Source of the DNA: Meira nashicola
Taxonomy: Eukaryota > Basidiomycota > Exobasidiomycetes > Exobasidiales > Brachybasidiaceae
Direction of reading: 5' to 3'
NCBI GenBank assembly: GCA_001600355.1
Contig: BCJU01000001.1
Coordinates: 3,369,178 to 3,433,177 of the forward strand
DNA length: 64,000 bases
A program made the translations under genes and the position numbers. How positions within the stretch are numbered: the first letter of the stretch is position 1; every line of letters starts with the position of its first letter. Of the stretch, positions 1 to 10,341 are shown in pieces. Below the pieces are notes generated by a model. The model ran no database searches. It saw only the letters and a list, made by a program, of their open reading frames with translations, and had not been told where the DNA came from.

Positions 1-2
1 GT

Positions 3-3000
3 ATGGGCGGAAATGATGGGCAAGAAACACCAATAAGCGATTTGTCTGATCAGGAGGACGGTGATGGATTCGGCGGACATGGCAATGGTCTTTTGAGCGC
101 ATCTAATGTCACTTCGGGTGGACCATCACCCACTTCACCACCGCTCGGCAGTCTGACGCAAGAACAAAGCCCTTCAGCTCTCGGAAGCGTTTTGTCTGCT
201 TTGAGCTCAGCAGGAAGAAAACAGGGACAAGCGCGAATATTGCGAGGAACTACGGCTGAAGAAGAGAGCAGAAGGAGAAGGATCGAGAGAAAGGTTGAAG
301 CAGCTCGAACTCGTGAATCAAAACCATTGGAGTCTTATGTTGATCGTGAAGATGAAAAGGCTTTCCGACAAATTTGTGCAGTCTTGCGCAAATCCAAAGC
401 TGAATGGGATTTCCTCGTAGATGATGACTTCAATTCGGTTTCCTTGGCTTTCTCTTTACTGGATGAAAGTTCACTTGGCGCAAATCGTGATGATTTCGAA
501 GACATGAAAGAATTGATCGAAAGAGCGCTGCAAGGAACAGTTGACGATCATTACGAGTCATTTGCAACTGCTATATCCCTGCACAATAATGTGATCAATT
601 CGTTCGGATCGGCACAAAATGGAGTATCGAGCGCCAGAAGAAGGTTGCGCGATGCTCGAGAAGCATTGGGAGCAAAGCGAGCCGATTTGGTACAGCTATG
701 GCATCGGTCCCAGGGCGTAAAGGAAAGCTTGCGTCTTTTGGACATGATTGAGAATTTAAAGGGGGTTCCTGACCGACTTGAGTCGCTCATGGCTGAGAAA
801 CAATTCTTAGAAGCGGTAAATCTGCTGACGAGAGCATCAAAGAATTGCGAGAAAGCTGACATTCTCGAAGTGGGCGCAACGAGCGATTTGCGTGCTTATC
901 TTAAAGGACAAGAACAAGCAATGTTTGATATTCTTATTGAGGAATTGCATAATCACCTATACCTCAAAAGTTACTTCTGTGATGCAAGATGGAAATCGTA
1001 TACGCCTGGTCAAACCGCCTTACCTAATGTTGATTTTGGTCGAGAGTACGAGGATCAAGGCAAGAATGAGGCTGGAGAAGAGAACGAAAGAGCAGATATT
1101 GATATGAGGTCTTTCCAATCCAAACCACCGAATGAAGACCGTCCATTGAAAATCTTTCGTTACCTCAAATCGCTCAGTATCAGACCAGCTCCCGATTCCA
1201 ATATGACTGGCGACCTGGGCGAGATTGGCATGACGCCGGCTTACAACAAGGAAATGGGGGCGTCAATGGCCACTTCACAAAGCACAGATAACATAGCTGC
1301 CGGCGGAGTGACAAACGGTGCAAGTACTGGAGAGTCTGGCAATTATCAGCAATTGAACCCTGAAACAGATTCATTCTTGTATATTGAAATGCTACTTGAA
1401 TCGTTGGCAAAGTTGGGCAAAATCAAACTCACTCAAGAAGTTATTTTGCAAAGATTGCCAACTGAATTACATCAATTAGTTGACGCAACGATTGATGAAG
1501 TAGATTCTCGCAGTGAGATGATGCGAAGATCTAGTGTTGCCATCGTTCGACCGGAAAGCTTGTTGCTTGCAAGTTCTTCTGCTTTGGCCCGCAGTTTTGC
1601 AGAAAGTGCAAGAAATAGCTTCCGCAGCTCTTTCACTGGCCTAGGGAACCTTGCTGTGGGCAATTCGGCCATGCGATTACCAACAATGGAATCAAATCAA
1701 GTTGAAAGAGATTGTGAAACGATGAGAGATCTATTCTGGACTTTGTTCAGTAAATTGGATGCAGTCTTACAAGGACATAGAGTCGTCTTTGAGGTGATTA
1801 CAAAGATCAGTAGTCGTGGCGCTTCTTCTGCATACAAAGCGGTCAAAGTGGGAAGGCCAGCAAGTTTAATTGAAATTTGGCGACCATTGCAAACAGAAGT
1901 ACGAACATTGTTGCATGAGCATTTGGTTGATGAATCGGAAGGATCTTCTGCCAGACGTAATGCTGTTATTTCTGTTAATGAAGTTTTACGTCAAGGCAGC
2001 TTTCAACGTGACCGATCAAAATCTTTGTTCCGCTTGGCGGCCGATTCAGCGCCTAAACCTGGTGTACATTTGAGTCGTAAAGATTTTGCTCCTTTACGTA
2101 GACATGAAGAAGCTTTGACGAATGCTTTGCGTGCTTCCGTACCTGGTTTAGTTGGAGGTTCTGATAGTACTGGAAATTCCGCTGCCGTTTTCCAACAACA
2201 ACAGCAACAGCAACAACAGCAACAACAACAATTGATGACGTTGAATCAATCAAGAAGTGGATTTACAGACGGCGCAGGACACAAATTGCTCGTCAAGCCG
2301 GATGCTTTCAATATTTCCGTTCTCTTCCAACCAGCTTTGGCTTTCATTGAGCGTGTCAAGATCTTATTACCTCCAGAAGCGGCTGGTCGTGAAGGTGAAT
2401 TGAGCGGTACAAATGTAGAGAATGGTGTGCCCAGTTCAGGCTTCAGTCGTTTCTTGGATGAATTCGTTAAGGATGTGTTCTTGAGTCAATTGGAAGATAA
2501 AGTTCAATCTTTATTCACAACGGCCGTTGGAGGTTCTGACGCATTTCAAGAAGATACGATGCACAAAACACGTACGCTCGGTCGTCCGATCGTTCGATCT
2601 GTGGCCAATGTGATCGTTTTGATAGATAGTCTTTATGCTATGTTGCGTACAACGCCTTTCCATCAAGAAAGCTATTCACTTTTGATCATTCAAACGATTG
2701 TGCAATACTATCAACGATGCTATGACAGATATCGAGATCTGATTTTGCAAGATACAGCTGCTTCTGACTCGAGCACGGCTACCGTTGCAAGCTCAAATGC
2801 AATTCGTCTGTCGGCGATGTGGGCTCAAAGACCAGAGATAAGCAATTGTTTGGTAGAGATGCTTGATGATACTGCAACGCCGAAGAGAAGAAAGCAATTG
2901 ATGGATCTAGAAAATACATTAGAATTGAATTTGACAAAAACATTGCGCAAGACCAGCACATCAAGCGAAGAAAGTGCATCAAAATCCGGCATTATTTCCT

Positions 3001-4073
3001 TACGTGATCTAACAACAAGCAGGAAGAAGTTGATGGCTTTGGGTAACCTACATCACACTCTTCTTTGGTTTTATGATCACATCACCAAATTAAAAGCTGT
3101 AGGGCTGAAAGATGCTGAATCGTCTGTTTCGCATGCTGCTGTTGCTCGATTGTCCGTCGTTGCCGGCTCTTTGCATCCTATGCTACCCAAAGAGGATGAT
3201 GAAAAAGTGGAGGATGAGCTCAAATTGCCTCTAAGTCAAGCTATGATTCGAAGGTATGAAGCATTGCCAAAGACCTTTCAACATTTATCGCATTTGGTAT
3301 TGTTCACCTTACGTTTGGAAGTTCGTGCACGTACTATTCATCATTTGGATCTAGCCATCAATGAAGGTAATTATCTAGTGGAAGATGCAGTTCTAGAGCC
3401 TGATCCGCATATCGTTGATCTTAATGCGGAATTGGCTTCCTTGGATGATATTTTTGCAGAAACGATTTTACCGCAACATCATCGATTCTTGTTTAGCGGT
3501 TTGGCATCTTTGATGGATTTACAATTGTGCAAAGCGGTTCAAAAAGTTCGATTTATTAATCGACATGGATTGACAAAGATGATTCGCAATATTATGGCTC
3601 TACAACAAAATTTACGAAATATCGTTGTTGTGAATGAAACGATTAGTGGAGCAGGTTCAAAGCCTGCAGGACCAGAAGATGGTGCAGGAGGAGCAACAAA
3701 TACGACTGAAGCAAAACCGTTTACGATTGTTGCTGTAAATGATGGATTTGAACGCTGTCGTAAATTATGGGAATTGGTTGGCAAGAAGCCCGATGAAGTT
3801 TTCCGTACGATCCGTCAAACGGGTGCTCAACATTCGTTCGAAGAATATCATGCGGTTTTGAAATTAATTTTAGGATTAGAAAACGGTCAATCGAATCAAG
3901 CACAAACACCAACGTCTACTTTGAGCAATTTTGCTGTTCAAGAAGGTCAAGGTCCATTACCTCCAAATGCAAACTTACGACCGGGTACTGTTGAACAGCC
4001 CAGAGAAGTTTCACGACAAAAGATTGATGAGTATTTGATCGAATTACACGAAGTAGCAGGAGAAGCTTTTTGA
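3..4073 (+). CDS. SEC8: Exocyst complex subunit Sec8
   Basis: Recognised as Sec8/EXOC4, a rod-like subunit of the exocyst that tethers secretory vesicles to the plasma membrane at sites of polarised growth. The 1356-residue frame has a Ser/Gly-rich disordered head (about 1-110), then the helical Sec8 N-terminal region. That region carries the family pattern of a VPDRLE-type segment, an EKQFLEAVNLL repeat helix, and an IEELHNHLYLKS stretch followed by ARWKSY (about residues 250-330). The rest is helical, broken by low-complexity inserts including a 13-Gln tract at 731-743. It is longer than yeast Sec8 (about 1065 aa), mainly through these inserts. The first ATG lies two bases from the window edge, so a further upstream start or exon cannot be excluded. 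No intron is needed. It is convergent with the small GPI protein downstream. Confidence 0.85.
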   Translation: MGGNDGQETPISDLSDQEDGDGFGGHGNGLLSASNVTSGGPSPTSPPLGSLTQEQSPSALGSVLSALSSAGRKQGQARILRGTTAEEESRRRRIERKVEAARTRESKPLESYVDREDEKAFRQICAVLRKSKAEWDFLVDDDFNSVSLAFSLLDESSLGANRDDFEDMKELIERALQGTVDDHYESFATAISLHNNVINSFGSAQNGVSSARRRLRDAREALGAKRADLVQLWHRSQGVKESLRLLDMIENLKGVPDRLESLMAEKQFLEAVNLLTRASKNCEKADILEVGATSDLRAYLKGQEQAMFDILIEELHNHLYLKSYFCDARWKSYTPGQTALPNVDFGREYEDQGKNEAGEENERADIDMRSFQSKPPNEDRPLKIFRYLKSLSIRPAPDSNMTGDLGEIGMTPAYNKEMGASMATSQSTDNIAAGGVTNGASTGESGNYQQLNPETDSFLYIEMLLESLAKLGKIKLTQEVILQRLPTELHQLVDATIDEVDSRSEMMRRSSVAIVRPESLLLASSSALARSFAESARNSFRSSFTGLGNLAVGNSAMRLPTMESNQVERDCETMRDLFWTLFSKLDAVLQGHRVVFEVITKISSRGASSAYKAVKVGRPASLIEIWRPLQTEVRTLLHEHLVDESEGSSARRNAVISVNEVLRQGSFQRDRSKSLFRLAADSAPKPGVHLSRKDFAPLRRHEEALTNALRASVPGLVGGSDSTGNSAAVFQQQQQQQQQQQQQLMTLNQSRSGFTDGAGHKLLVKPDAFNISVLFQPALAFIERVKILLPPEAAGREGELSGTNVENGVPSSGFSRFLDEFVKDVFLSQLEDKVQSLFTTAVGGSDAFQEDTMHKTRTLGRPIVRSVANVIVLIDSLYAMLRTTPFHQESYSLLIIQTIVQYYQRCYDRYRDLILQDTAASDSSTATVASSNAIRLSAMWAQRPEISNCLVEMLDDTATPKRRKQLMDLENTLELNLTKTLRKTSTSSEESASKSGIISLRDLTTSRKKLMALGNLHHTLLWFYDHITKLKAVGLKDAESSVSHAAVARLSVVAGSLHPMLPKEDDEKVEDELKLPLSQAMIRRYEALPKTFQHLSHLVLFTLRLEVRARTIHHLDLAINEGNYLVEDAVLEPDPHIVDLNAELASLDDIFAETILPQHHRFLFSGLASLMDLQLCKAVQKVRFINRHGLTKMIRNIMALQQNLRNIVVVNETISGAGSKPAGPEDGAGGATNTTEAKPFTIVAVNDGFERCRKLWELVGKKPDEVFRTIRQTGAQHSFEEYHAVLKLILGLENGQSNQAQTPTSTLSNFAVQEGQGPLPPNANLRPGTVEQPREVSRQKIDEYLIELHEVAGEAF
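2193..2231 (+). repeat. CAA/CAG repeat encoding polyglutamine
   Basis: Thirteen consecutive Gln codons (ten CAA, three CAG) inside the Sec8 frame, residues 731-743. The mixed codons slow slippage compared with a pure CAG run. The tract lies in a predicted disordered linker, so length variation is probably tolerated. Confidence 0.95.
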
Positions 4074-4196
4074 TCACCACATATGTACAGTACATATACA
4101 TTCAAACGATTTCATTTTTTGAGTTTTGTGGGTGAAAACCAATATACCATTTGAGATAAGATTATTTGTAAAATTAAGAAATAGAAGGTGAGCATT

Positions 4197-4912
4197 TTAG
4201 AATGAGAGAATAAGAATGGAAATGGCAACGGGCAGGATGGCCAAAATGGCAAAAGTTGAGTATGAAAGATACTGCTTAAGAGATGAATTTGCACTTGGAA
4301 CAGAAGTGTTGGTTGTATTGCTTGCCACCTTTGTATCACTTGTAACTGTTGCTGGACTTGTGGTACCAGTAGCATTTTTCGAGGCTAAAGTGAGTGTTGA
4401 CGAAGAAGGAGAGGAAGAAGATGAGGAATTCGGAGGAAATTCAATGTTTCCATCTGGCGTACCTCCTAAAGCAGCATTTAGATCTGACCAAGTATACATT
4501 AAATCTCCACCTAAATCATTGATTGTGATGCCATCATGTTGACCTGCGCAATTATTTCTATCGAAATTTGCCGTATCTTCGGGTATTTGAGAAGGACAAA
4601 CTGCGAAACAATCTGCTAAACCTTGTTGTTTGGTACAAATGCCTGCAAATAGAGTAGAAAAGAAATTTGTGTAAGGGTAAGTGAAATGAATTCATGTGAC
4701 CATTTAATCTTTTCAAACTCACAACGCCAATCAGAAGAAGAACATGGACCGCCGGGTAAAACGCTTTCATCACGTTCGACTTGATCTAAACAAGTTTGCA
4801 AATGTGCAGCAGTGGCATCTGAACAAGTTGAAGTTGAAGCATTGGAAGAGCTTGTAAGGGATAAGATTGTGACCAACACTACAATGAAAAAAGTTAAAAC
4901 AGAATACTTCAT
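4197..4912 (-). CDS. Small secreted 8-Cys CFEM-like protein with GPI-type C-terminus
   Basis: Two exons, 4912-4723 and 4642-4197, joined across an 80-bp GTGAGT...TTTGCAG intron. The splice creates a Cys codon and gives a 211-residue product. The N-terminus (MKYSVLTFFIVVLV) is a signal peptide. The mature part has eight cysteines; the last five follow C-x-C-x8-C-x3-C-x15-C, close to the second half of the CFEM consensus. A Ser/Thr/Asn-rich stalk and a hydrophobic tail ending in LPVAISILILSF predict a GPI anchor. CFEM proteins are fungal surface proteins, some of which bind haem or act in host interaction. The exact function here is unknown. The frame is open upstream to 5044, but the ATG at 4912 gives the signal peptide and was chosen. 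Confidence 0.7.
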
Positions 4913-6375
4913 TTCTTCTCGCTTGATTCCGCGTCCGATCAGCAGCATTACAGCAAAACCTTGACAATCTTCAAAAATAATGGTGTGTGACCAAAGTAAA
5001 GCAAAAAGGAGATTGCCAAGAGAACGTTCCGGCTTTTTATTCAAGAATGAGAAAAGAGGATCTCCGAAAATCTGATAATTGATTGGATAGTTGGATTGCT
5101 CTCTATTTAACTCTTTTCAATCTTCCGGTACGCCCAAATCTAAAAACCCCTCTTTGACTCTTTCATTTTTGGGCAAATTTTGCTGACTTTGAATTTTTTA
5201 ACGGTACCGCAATAAAGTTTCCTTGGCATTTCTTTTTTCGAACAATCATCTCAATCATGGTGCTATATAATCAGCCCAAATGTATGCACCCAATGCCATA
5301 TATCATTTGGACACGGGTGCCGTCAGATCGCGGGCGTGCGGAGAAAAGTGTTAAAAGACATGTTCATAGTAGTACTATTCCCAACTCTTCCGAAAGCTAA
5401 AATAGAAAGGATGAAAACGTGTTTCCTCTCCATCACAATGAGCTTTTCACGTGACGGAAGTGATTTGGATAACGATCTTCAATTGACATATTGACATCCT
5501 CAATGGCAAATACGCCAACATGACGACTCAAAGTCTTTCTCAGCATCTTCCTTCCCAGATCGCATCTATCAATTTGTGTCCCAATAATGCGATCTGTCAC
5601 ACCAAACCAAGCAAGGAGAAAAATTGATCTCGTCCCTTGAATGAGATGCACGAATCCCTAAAATTAGAACACAGTCTGTCATTTCATTGTTTATTTGATT
5701 TGCTTCGTGCATGCGAATGCAAAAATGCATTGGATATGGGGATGTGCAATATGCAAAGGCTATTTCTGGAAATCACGCTAAACACAAAGGCGCTGCGCTC
5801 ATTCACGGCCAGGACGGCAAAAATTTAGCACAGCCAAAAAAGAAAGTGGTGAAGCGCCGCGAGCGCCTTGCATAAAATAAGAACTTGAGGTATAGACTAT
5901 CTAGTATGAAAAATGTGTTACTTTTTTGTGGTTAAATGACCGCACTGTTGTGGTATTGCAATTAGACTACAGCGTACAAACAGTCAAAGTGTACAAAAAC
6001 GATTAATATACAATTCATAAACAGAAACATTCTTTCCGCCAAAATGAGGCACAACACAAAGGCGGCAAGCAATATTCCTTGTTTGTTTGAAATCCGCAAA
6101 ATGAAGTAAAACCTGAACGTTTCCATCATCACTTTGATCTTTTAACTCATCATCTGAATTTGAATTTAATCTCATTCCTTTACCGGGCTGAGCTTTTTTT
6201 TCGGTTCACTCGCCTTCATTCGGTACATCAAGTCCTGGCGTCTTGATCCTGTTCCGTGATTCTTGTTCGCAAAGCAAGACATCCTTTCAAAAGCAAACAT
6301 AGTAGGCTGGCCCTGCTTGGAAAGAGCAATAGATTTGAAACAATCGCTTTACTCAGTTCGTTTTGATAAGCAAGA
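4913..6375. other. Intergenic region between divergent genes
   Basis: About 1.46 kb separates the CFEM-like gene (minus) from the first aspartic-protease-like gene (plus). I see no convincing gene or RNA. It holds short open frames without support (see rejected items), a CACGTG palindrome at 5448-5453, and pyrimidine-rich sequence just before 6376. It probably contains both promoters. Confidence 0.6.
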
Positions 6376-8085
6376 ATGTTTCCTTCCCTTCCAGTCTTTC
6401 TCGTCCTCCTTTCGCTTCTCTCTCTTTCCACAACTTCAGCACACAAAATTTTCTTGAAACGACATTCTTTTCTTACCAATACACGTCCTGGTCATGAACA
6501 TTTGGTCAAAAGAGCATTAGAAGAAGAACCTACATTTATAAAGAGAACGATTGAGAATGATTTGCTGTTCTCTTCATCTTCCATTTTAGCTCCTTTGGAA
6601 GTTGGAACTCCTCCGCAAAATCTTTTTGTCCTTTTGGACACCGCTTCTGCCGATCTTGCTGTATTTGGAGCAGATTATGCAGATCAATACTCGGACGGAT
6701 CAGCGAGTACTACCAACGATGAAAGCAAGATCGGGCCATCTTTTGATTCTGGTGCTTCAACTTCTTATCGATCCAAAGGTCAAAAGTTTCAAAATAATTA
6801 TGGATCAGGAAGTTCAGCAACTTCTTTTACTGCCCTTTATTCCACCGATACAATCACCTTTCGCGATATGACTCTGCTTGATCAACCTTTAGGAGTGATT
6901 CATAGTGGAAATGTCACATATGGACCTGCGGCTTCAGGCATCATGGGTTTGGCATTCGAAGCGGCCAGTTTAGGATTACGTGCAACTCCTCCCGTACAAC
7001 AGTTGCTCTTCTCCAAAGCACTTAAGGCGCCTGTTTTCTCTTTTGCCCTTATGCGACCGAGCGTTGCGGCTGAGCAAACTCAAACTTCTGGTGTCACTCA
7101 ACCGGGAGGCATTTTTACCTTGGGTCAAATCGATAACGATCAATTTCAAGGGTCTATTGGATGGTCACAAGTTGTGAGCACGACACAAGGATCAAATGTA
7201 CCACATAAATGGCTCTCAAAGTTGGATTCCTTATCCGTAAATGGGAATATTGTACCTGATTCGCAAGGGATTGTTGCCAACTTTGATACCGGCAGCAGTG
7301 TTTCTAGAGGATCTGTTCAATTGATTGATGCAATCCTTTCCCAAATACAGAATGTATACAAAGATGAATCAGGGAATTATTACGTTCCATGTGGAGAGAA
7401 TATTCCATCGGCATTTAATTTGACAATTTCGATGGGAGGTGTATCAGTTCCGATTGAACCGATGGATATGTTGTTCAAAACAGCGCAATTCAACATAGAC
7501 GGAGGCACATACTGTTTCTCAACTTTGACGCCAACAGATTCAGATGAATATGATATTCAGATTGGGGATGATGTGATGCGATCGCTGTACATTGCTTTCT
7601 CGTTCAATCCACCGCAAATTGGAATTGCTGCTCAATCTATCAATGTTCACAACCAGGGTGCCGTTCCCTCGTATGATTTCACAAAGACACGGACGTTAGA
7701 TATGTCCTCACTTACACAACCACAAGCAACAGGATTCAATAAAGTACAATGCGTACCTGTACCTACATCAGCAACTAGTCATGTAAGCATGGTAGGATCA
7801 ACTTCAATCGCCGTTGGGGGAACGTATACGCCGACGCCCAATGTGGCTGCATCTATGGAAACTGTTCGAGCCAGTTTGACGCCGACACAAATTGGAGTGG
7901 TGGTATCAGCGGCCGCAACCAATGCAGCCACAGATGGGATCGAACGTAATCCGACAACAGTCAAGAATATCCAAGCGATCGATAATTCCAAATCGACTTT
8001 TGCATCTTCAGCAACAATGGGCATATCATGGACTTTTACATCAATGATTGTTTCATTGTTCGTGTTGCCTTTCATCATTCTTTAA
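6376..8085 (+). CDS. Pepsin-family (A1) aspartic protease-like protein, GPI type, altered first motif
   Basis: A 569-residue intronless protein with a signal peptide (about 1-22), a short propeptide, a pepsin-fold region (about 70-420) and a Ser/Thr-rich tail ending in a GPI-type hydrophobic segment. The layout resembles fungal yapsins, cell-surface A1 proteases. The first catalytic loop reads DTAS (D88-T89-A90-S91) instead of DTGS, and the usual Trp two positions after the ADL segment is Ala. The second loop is canonical, DTGS (D304-S307). Both aspartates remain, so activity is possible but unproven. The next gene downstream, same strand, is a clear paralogue: both share TPPVQQL.FSKA, a VNG/VNE-type segment, a MGGVS-PI segment and a PP.IGIAAQS end. 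An early tandem duplication is inferred. Confidence 0.8.
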   Translation: MFPSLPVFLVLLSLLSLSTTSAHKIFLKRHSFLTNTRPGHEHLVKRALEEEPTFIKRTIENDLLFSSSSILAPLEVGTPPQNLFVLLDTASADLAVFGADYADQYSDGSASTTNDESKIGPSFDSGASTSYRSKGQKFQNNYGSGSSATSFTALYSTDTITFRDMTLLDQPLGVIHSGNVTYGPAASGIMGLAFEAASLGLRATPPVQQLLFSKALKAPVFSFALMRPSVAAEQTQTSGVTQPGGIFTLGQIDNDQFQGSIGWSQVVSTTQGSNVPHKWLSKLDSLSVNGNIVPDSQGIVANFDTGSSVSRGSVQLIDAILSQIQNVYKDESGNYYVPCGENIPSAFNLTISMGGVSVPIEPMDMLFKTAQFNIDGGTYCFSTLTPTDSDEYDIQIGDDVMRSLYIAFSFNPPQIGIAAQSINVHNQGAVPSYDFTKTRTLDMSSLTQPQATGFNKVQCVPVPTSATSHVSMVGSTSIAVGGTYTPTPNVAASMETVRASLTPTQIGVVVSAAATNAATDGIERNPTTVKNIQAIDNSKSTFASSATMGISWTFTSMIVSLFVLPFIIL

Positions 8086-8739
8086 AAGCATTTGAGCACA
8101 GTTTAAACAGCATACATCGTTCCTTTTTGTTTACCGGAAAGGACGTTTTCATGTCGAAAAGACATTTTTCTCTCACATCATTGGACTTCAACCTCATCAA
8201 TAGCATTTTTGTACTTTTATTCATTTCATCTTTACGTTTCAATTAAATTTACAGGATAAATCAGCACTTTCTTTTGATGAAATGTCGGATGACATGACAC
8301 ATCAATTCGTCGGAGTCTTTGTCAGTCTTTTCTTTTTATGCACTTTGTACCGCGCAATGGTAAGCGCACTTCATCGATAAGCTTTTCTGCATGAATGCAC
8401 TTTTTACAGCTTTTGAACCAGATCTTAATGAAAGGGCCGATGGAAATTTGATTGGGACGAATTTAACGGTGCATGATTCTACTGTGTGCACATGGACTTG
8501 TCCGCGAGCAAAAAGATACGCCGCTCGAAGGTCAAAAGGGTACATGCATGAATCAATTCAAAATGCATTATGCAGCAATCAAATTTTATTTTTATGCTGT
8601 CCGCTCAGCTTCGAGAGAGAACAAGTATAAATTGGCTGGTTTTCTTGTTCACTTTATGTAGCTCTCACCCATCACTCATTTGTAAAAATTACACGAAATC
8701 GACTTCGACAATTCACCCACAAGTTAAACATCAAGCAAG
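8086..8739 (+). promoter_or_regulatory. Spacer between tandem paralogues; promoter of second copy
   Basis: 654 bp with no credible gene. TATAAAT at 8626-8632 lies 108 bp before the ATG at 8740 and is a plausible TATA element. The stretch just before the ATG is A/C-rich, as expected of a leader. Confidence 0.45.
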
Positions 8740-10341
8740 ATGAAGGCTTTTAGCACAGCTCACTTTTCCATCTTTGTCTTCATCTTGACCTTTCTTTCAG
8801 CTTATGTTTTTGCTGTCAAGGTAGATATTCAACGTTGGCGTAAAGTGGTACCCTCACTATCAAGCTCAGTTACACAAACGAGCTATTTGCGCCCACAAAC
8901 AAAGAACATTTTCGTCACTGAATACTTCTTGATTGCTCCTTTATATATCGGATTGCCAACCCAAAAAGTTTTCGTTTCATTGAATACTGGCTTTGCGGAT
9001 CTTGTCTTGTACGGTGAAGATTATGTCAAACAATTTCCTGATCCGAATTTGCCATTTGACTTGGCACCGCCATACAACTCGACCATGTCCTCAACATTTT
9101 TGTCCAATGACAGTACCTTAGAAGGCTTTTATGACGCTCTTAATGGTGACAATGCTACTGTTGAAGTCTCAACCGAGAGAATTACTTTTGAAGGTTTGAC
9201 CTTAGACAAGCAACCTTTCGGCTTGATCTTAGGCGGAAATTGGTTTCCTGGGCCGTTCGTGTCAGGAACCCTGGGCTTGGGTTTCGAAGGAAATTCATTC
9301 TTGAATGCTACACCACCAGTACAGCAATTGTTCTTTTCAAAGGCTTTCAAAGAACCTGTCTTTACGTTTGCACTTTCGCGTCCAAGCATTACTTCTGTAA
9401 CATCAAAAGGCGGATATGCAGTTGAAGCAGGGGGCAAATTCACCATTGGAGAAATTGATCAAACGCAATATAAAGGCAACATTGGTTGGTCACCATTGAT
9501 TAGCACAAACCCAAAGTCCGTTGGTCCGACCGAATGGGCAGCAAAGCTTGACAAAATCACTGTGAACGAGGTCACTCTTCCTGAATTTGAAGATTTGATT
9601 GCAGTGTTTGATACAGCCATTTCTGGAACATATGTGTCAGATGCTCTTTTCAATACAATCTTTGCGCAAGTGAAAGACTCTTTCATAGAAGGTTCGGATG
9701 ATCCCGACGCCAGAAGCGATTCTAGCGCATATGTTGCTTGTGGTGATGGTCTTGCACCTGTCTTCAACCTCACTATGTCCATGGGAGGTGTTTCGATTCC
9801 AATCAATCCGATGGACTTGATTGAGAGAAGCCCGCAATACAACTTAGACGGGAAAGAGTTCTGCCCTACAACATTCTCTTCAATGAATGATACAAAAGTA
9901 TCCTTGATACTGGGACAGGAAGTCCTCTCTTCGCTTCTAACCATTTTCTCATTTGATCCTCCAAGAATTGGAATTGCTGCGCAGTCGGACAGGATAAATA
10001 ACAATTCAAATCAATCAAATGGTTTTGAAACCGTTCAGATTTATAGTACCTCGGAAGTTACACGACCGACTTCAACTAATTTCACTCAGACAACATTGCC
10101 AACTGTATTTGCGTCTGCCACAACGCATTTTCAAAAGGTTGGTTCGACCACTATCAATGTTGGAGGCTCTTTTGCTGGTGGTACCTTATCCATAGAAAGT
10201 ATTACTATGGCTACAGTTATTCCAATGAGCAGTAATGGTGCTGTTCCAATTTTTTCGAAAAATAAAACCTATTCCATTTACATCCTTGTAGCCTCTTTTC
10301 ATTTTACAGTCATCTTTGTGACTGTAGTGATGACGTTGTAA
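8740..10341 (+). CDS. Pepsin-fold paralogue with catalytic Asp replaced by Asn (probable pseudoprotease), GPI type
   Basis: A 533-residue intronless protein with a signal peptide (about 1-25), a pepsin-like fold and a hydrophobic GPI-type C-terminus. It is a tandem paralogue of the gene at 6376. Where A1 proteases have the first DTG, this protein has N82-T83-G84-F85; the second site is D291-T292-A293-I294. Loss of one catalytic Asp normally abolishes A1 protease activity, so a structural, binding or decoy role is more likely. The frame is intact over its whole length with ordinary codon use, so it looks like a maintained gene rather than a pseudogene. Many N-x-S/T sites suggest heavy N-glycosylation. 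Confidence 0.8.
   Translation: MKAFSTAHFSIFVFILTFLSAYVFAVKVDIQRWRKVVPSLSSSVTQTSYLRPQTKNIFVTEYFLIAPLYIGLPTQKVFVSLNTGFADLVLYGEDYVKQFPDPNLPFDLAPPYNSTMSSTFLSNDSTLEGFYDALNGDNATVEVSTERITFEGLTLDKQPFGLILGGNWFPGPFVSGTLGLGFEGNSFLNATPPVQQLFFSKAFKEPVFTFALSRPSITSVTSKGGYAVEAGGKFTIGEIDQTQYKGNIGWSPLISTNPKSVGPTEWAAKLDKITVNEVTLPEFEDLIAVFDTAISGTYVSDALFNTIFAQVKDSFIEGSDDPDARSDSSAYVACGDGLAPVFNLTMSMGGVSIPINPMDLIERSPQYNLDGKEFCPTTFSSMNDTKVSLILGQEVLSSLLTIFSFDPPRIGIAAQSDRINNNSNQSNGFETVQIYSTSEVTRPTSTNFTQTTLPTVFASATTHFQKVGSTTINVGGSFAGGTLSIESITMATVIPMSSNGAVPIFSKNKTYSIYILVASFHFTVIFVTVVMTL

Noticed and set aside
5433..5651. 72-codon minus-strand frame in the gap before the aspartic proteases
   Set aside because: Starts with GTG, and no homology or convincing splice partners were found, although an acceptor-like site lies just upstream. 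Possibly chance or an old remnant.
5984..6175. 63-codon ATG frame on the minus strand
   Set aside because: Short, unrecognised, and no promoter or splice context that supports it.
8391..8630. 79-codon frame between the tandem paralogues
   Set aside because: Composition (Cys, Arg, Asn) is not protein-like and it overlaps the likely promoter of the second copy.
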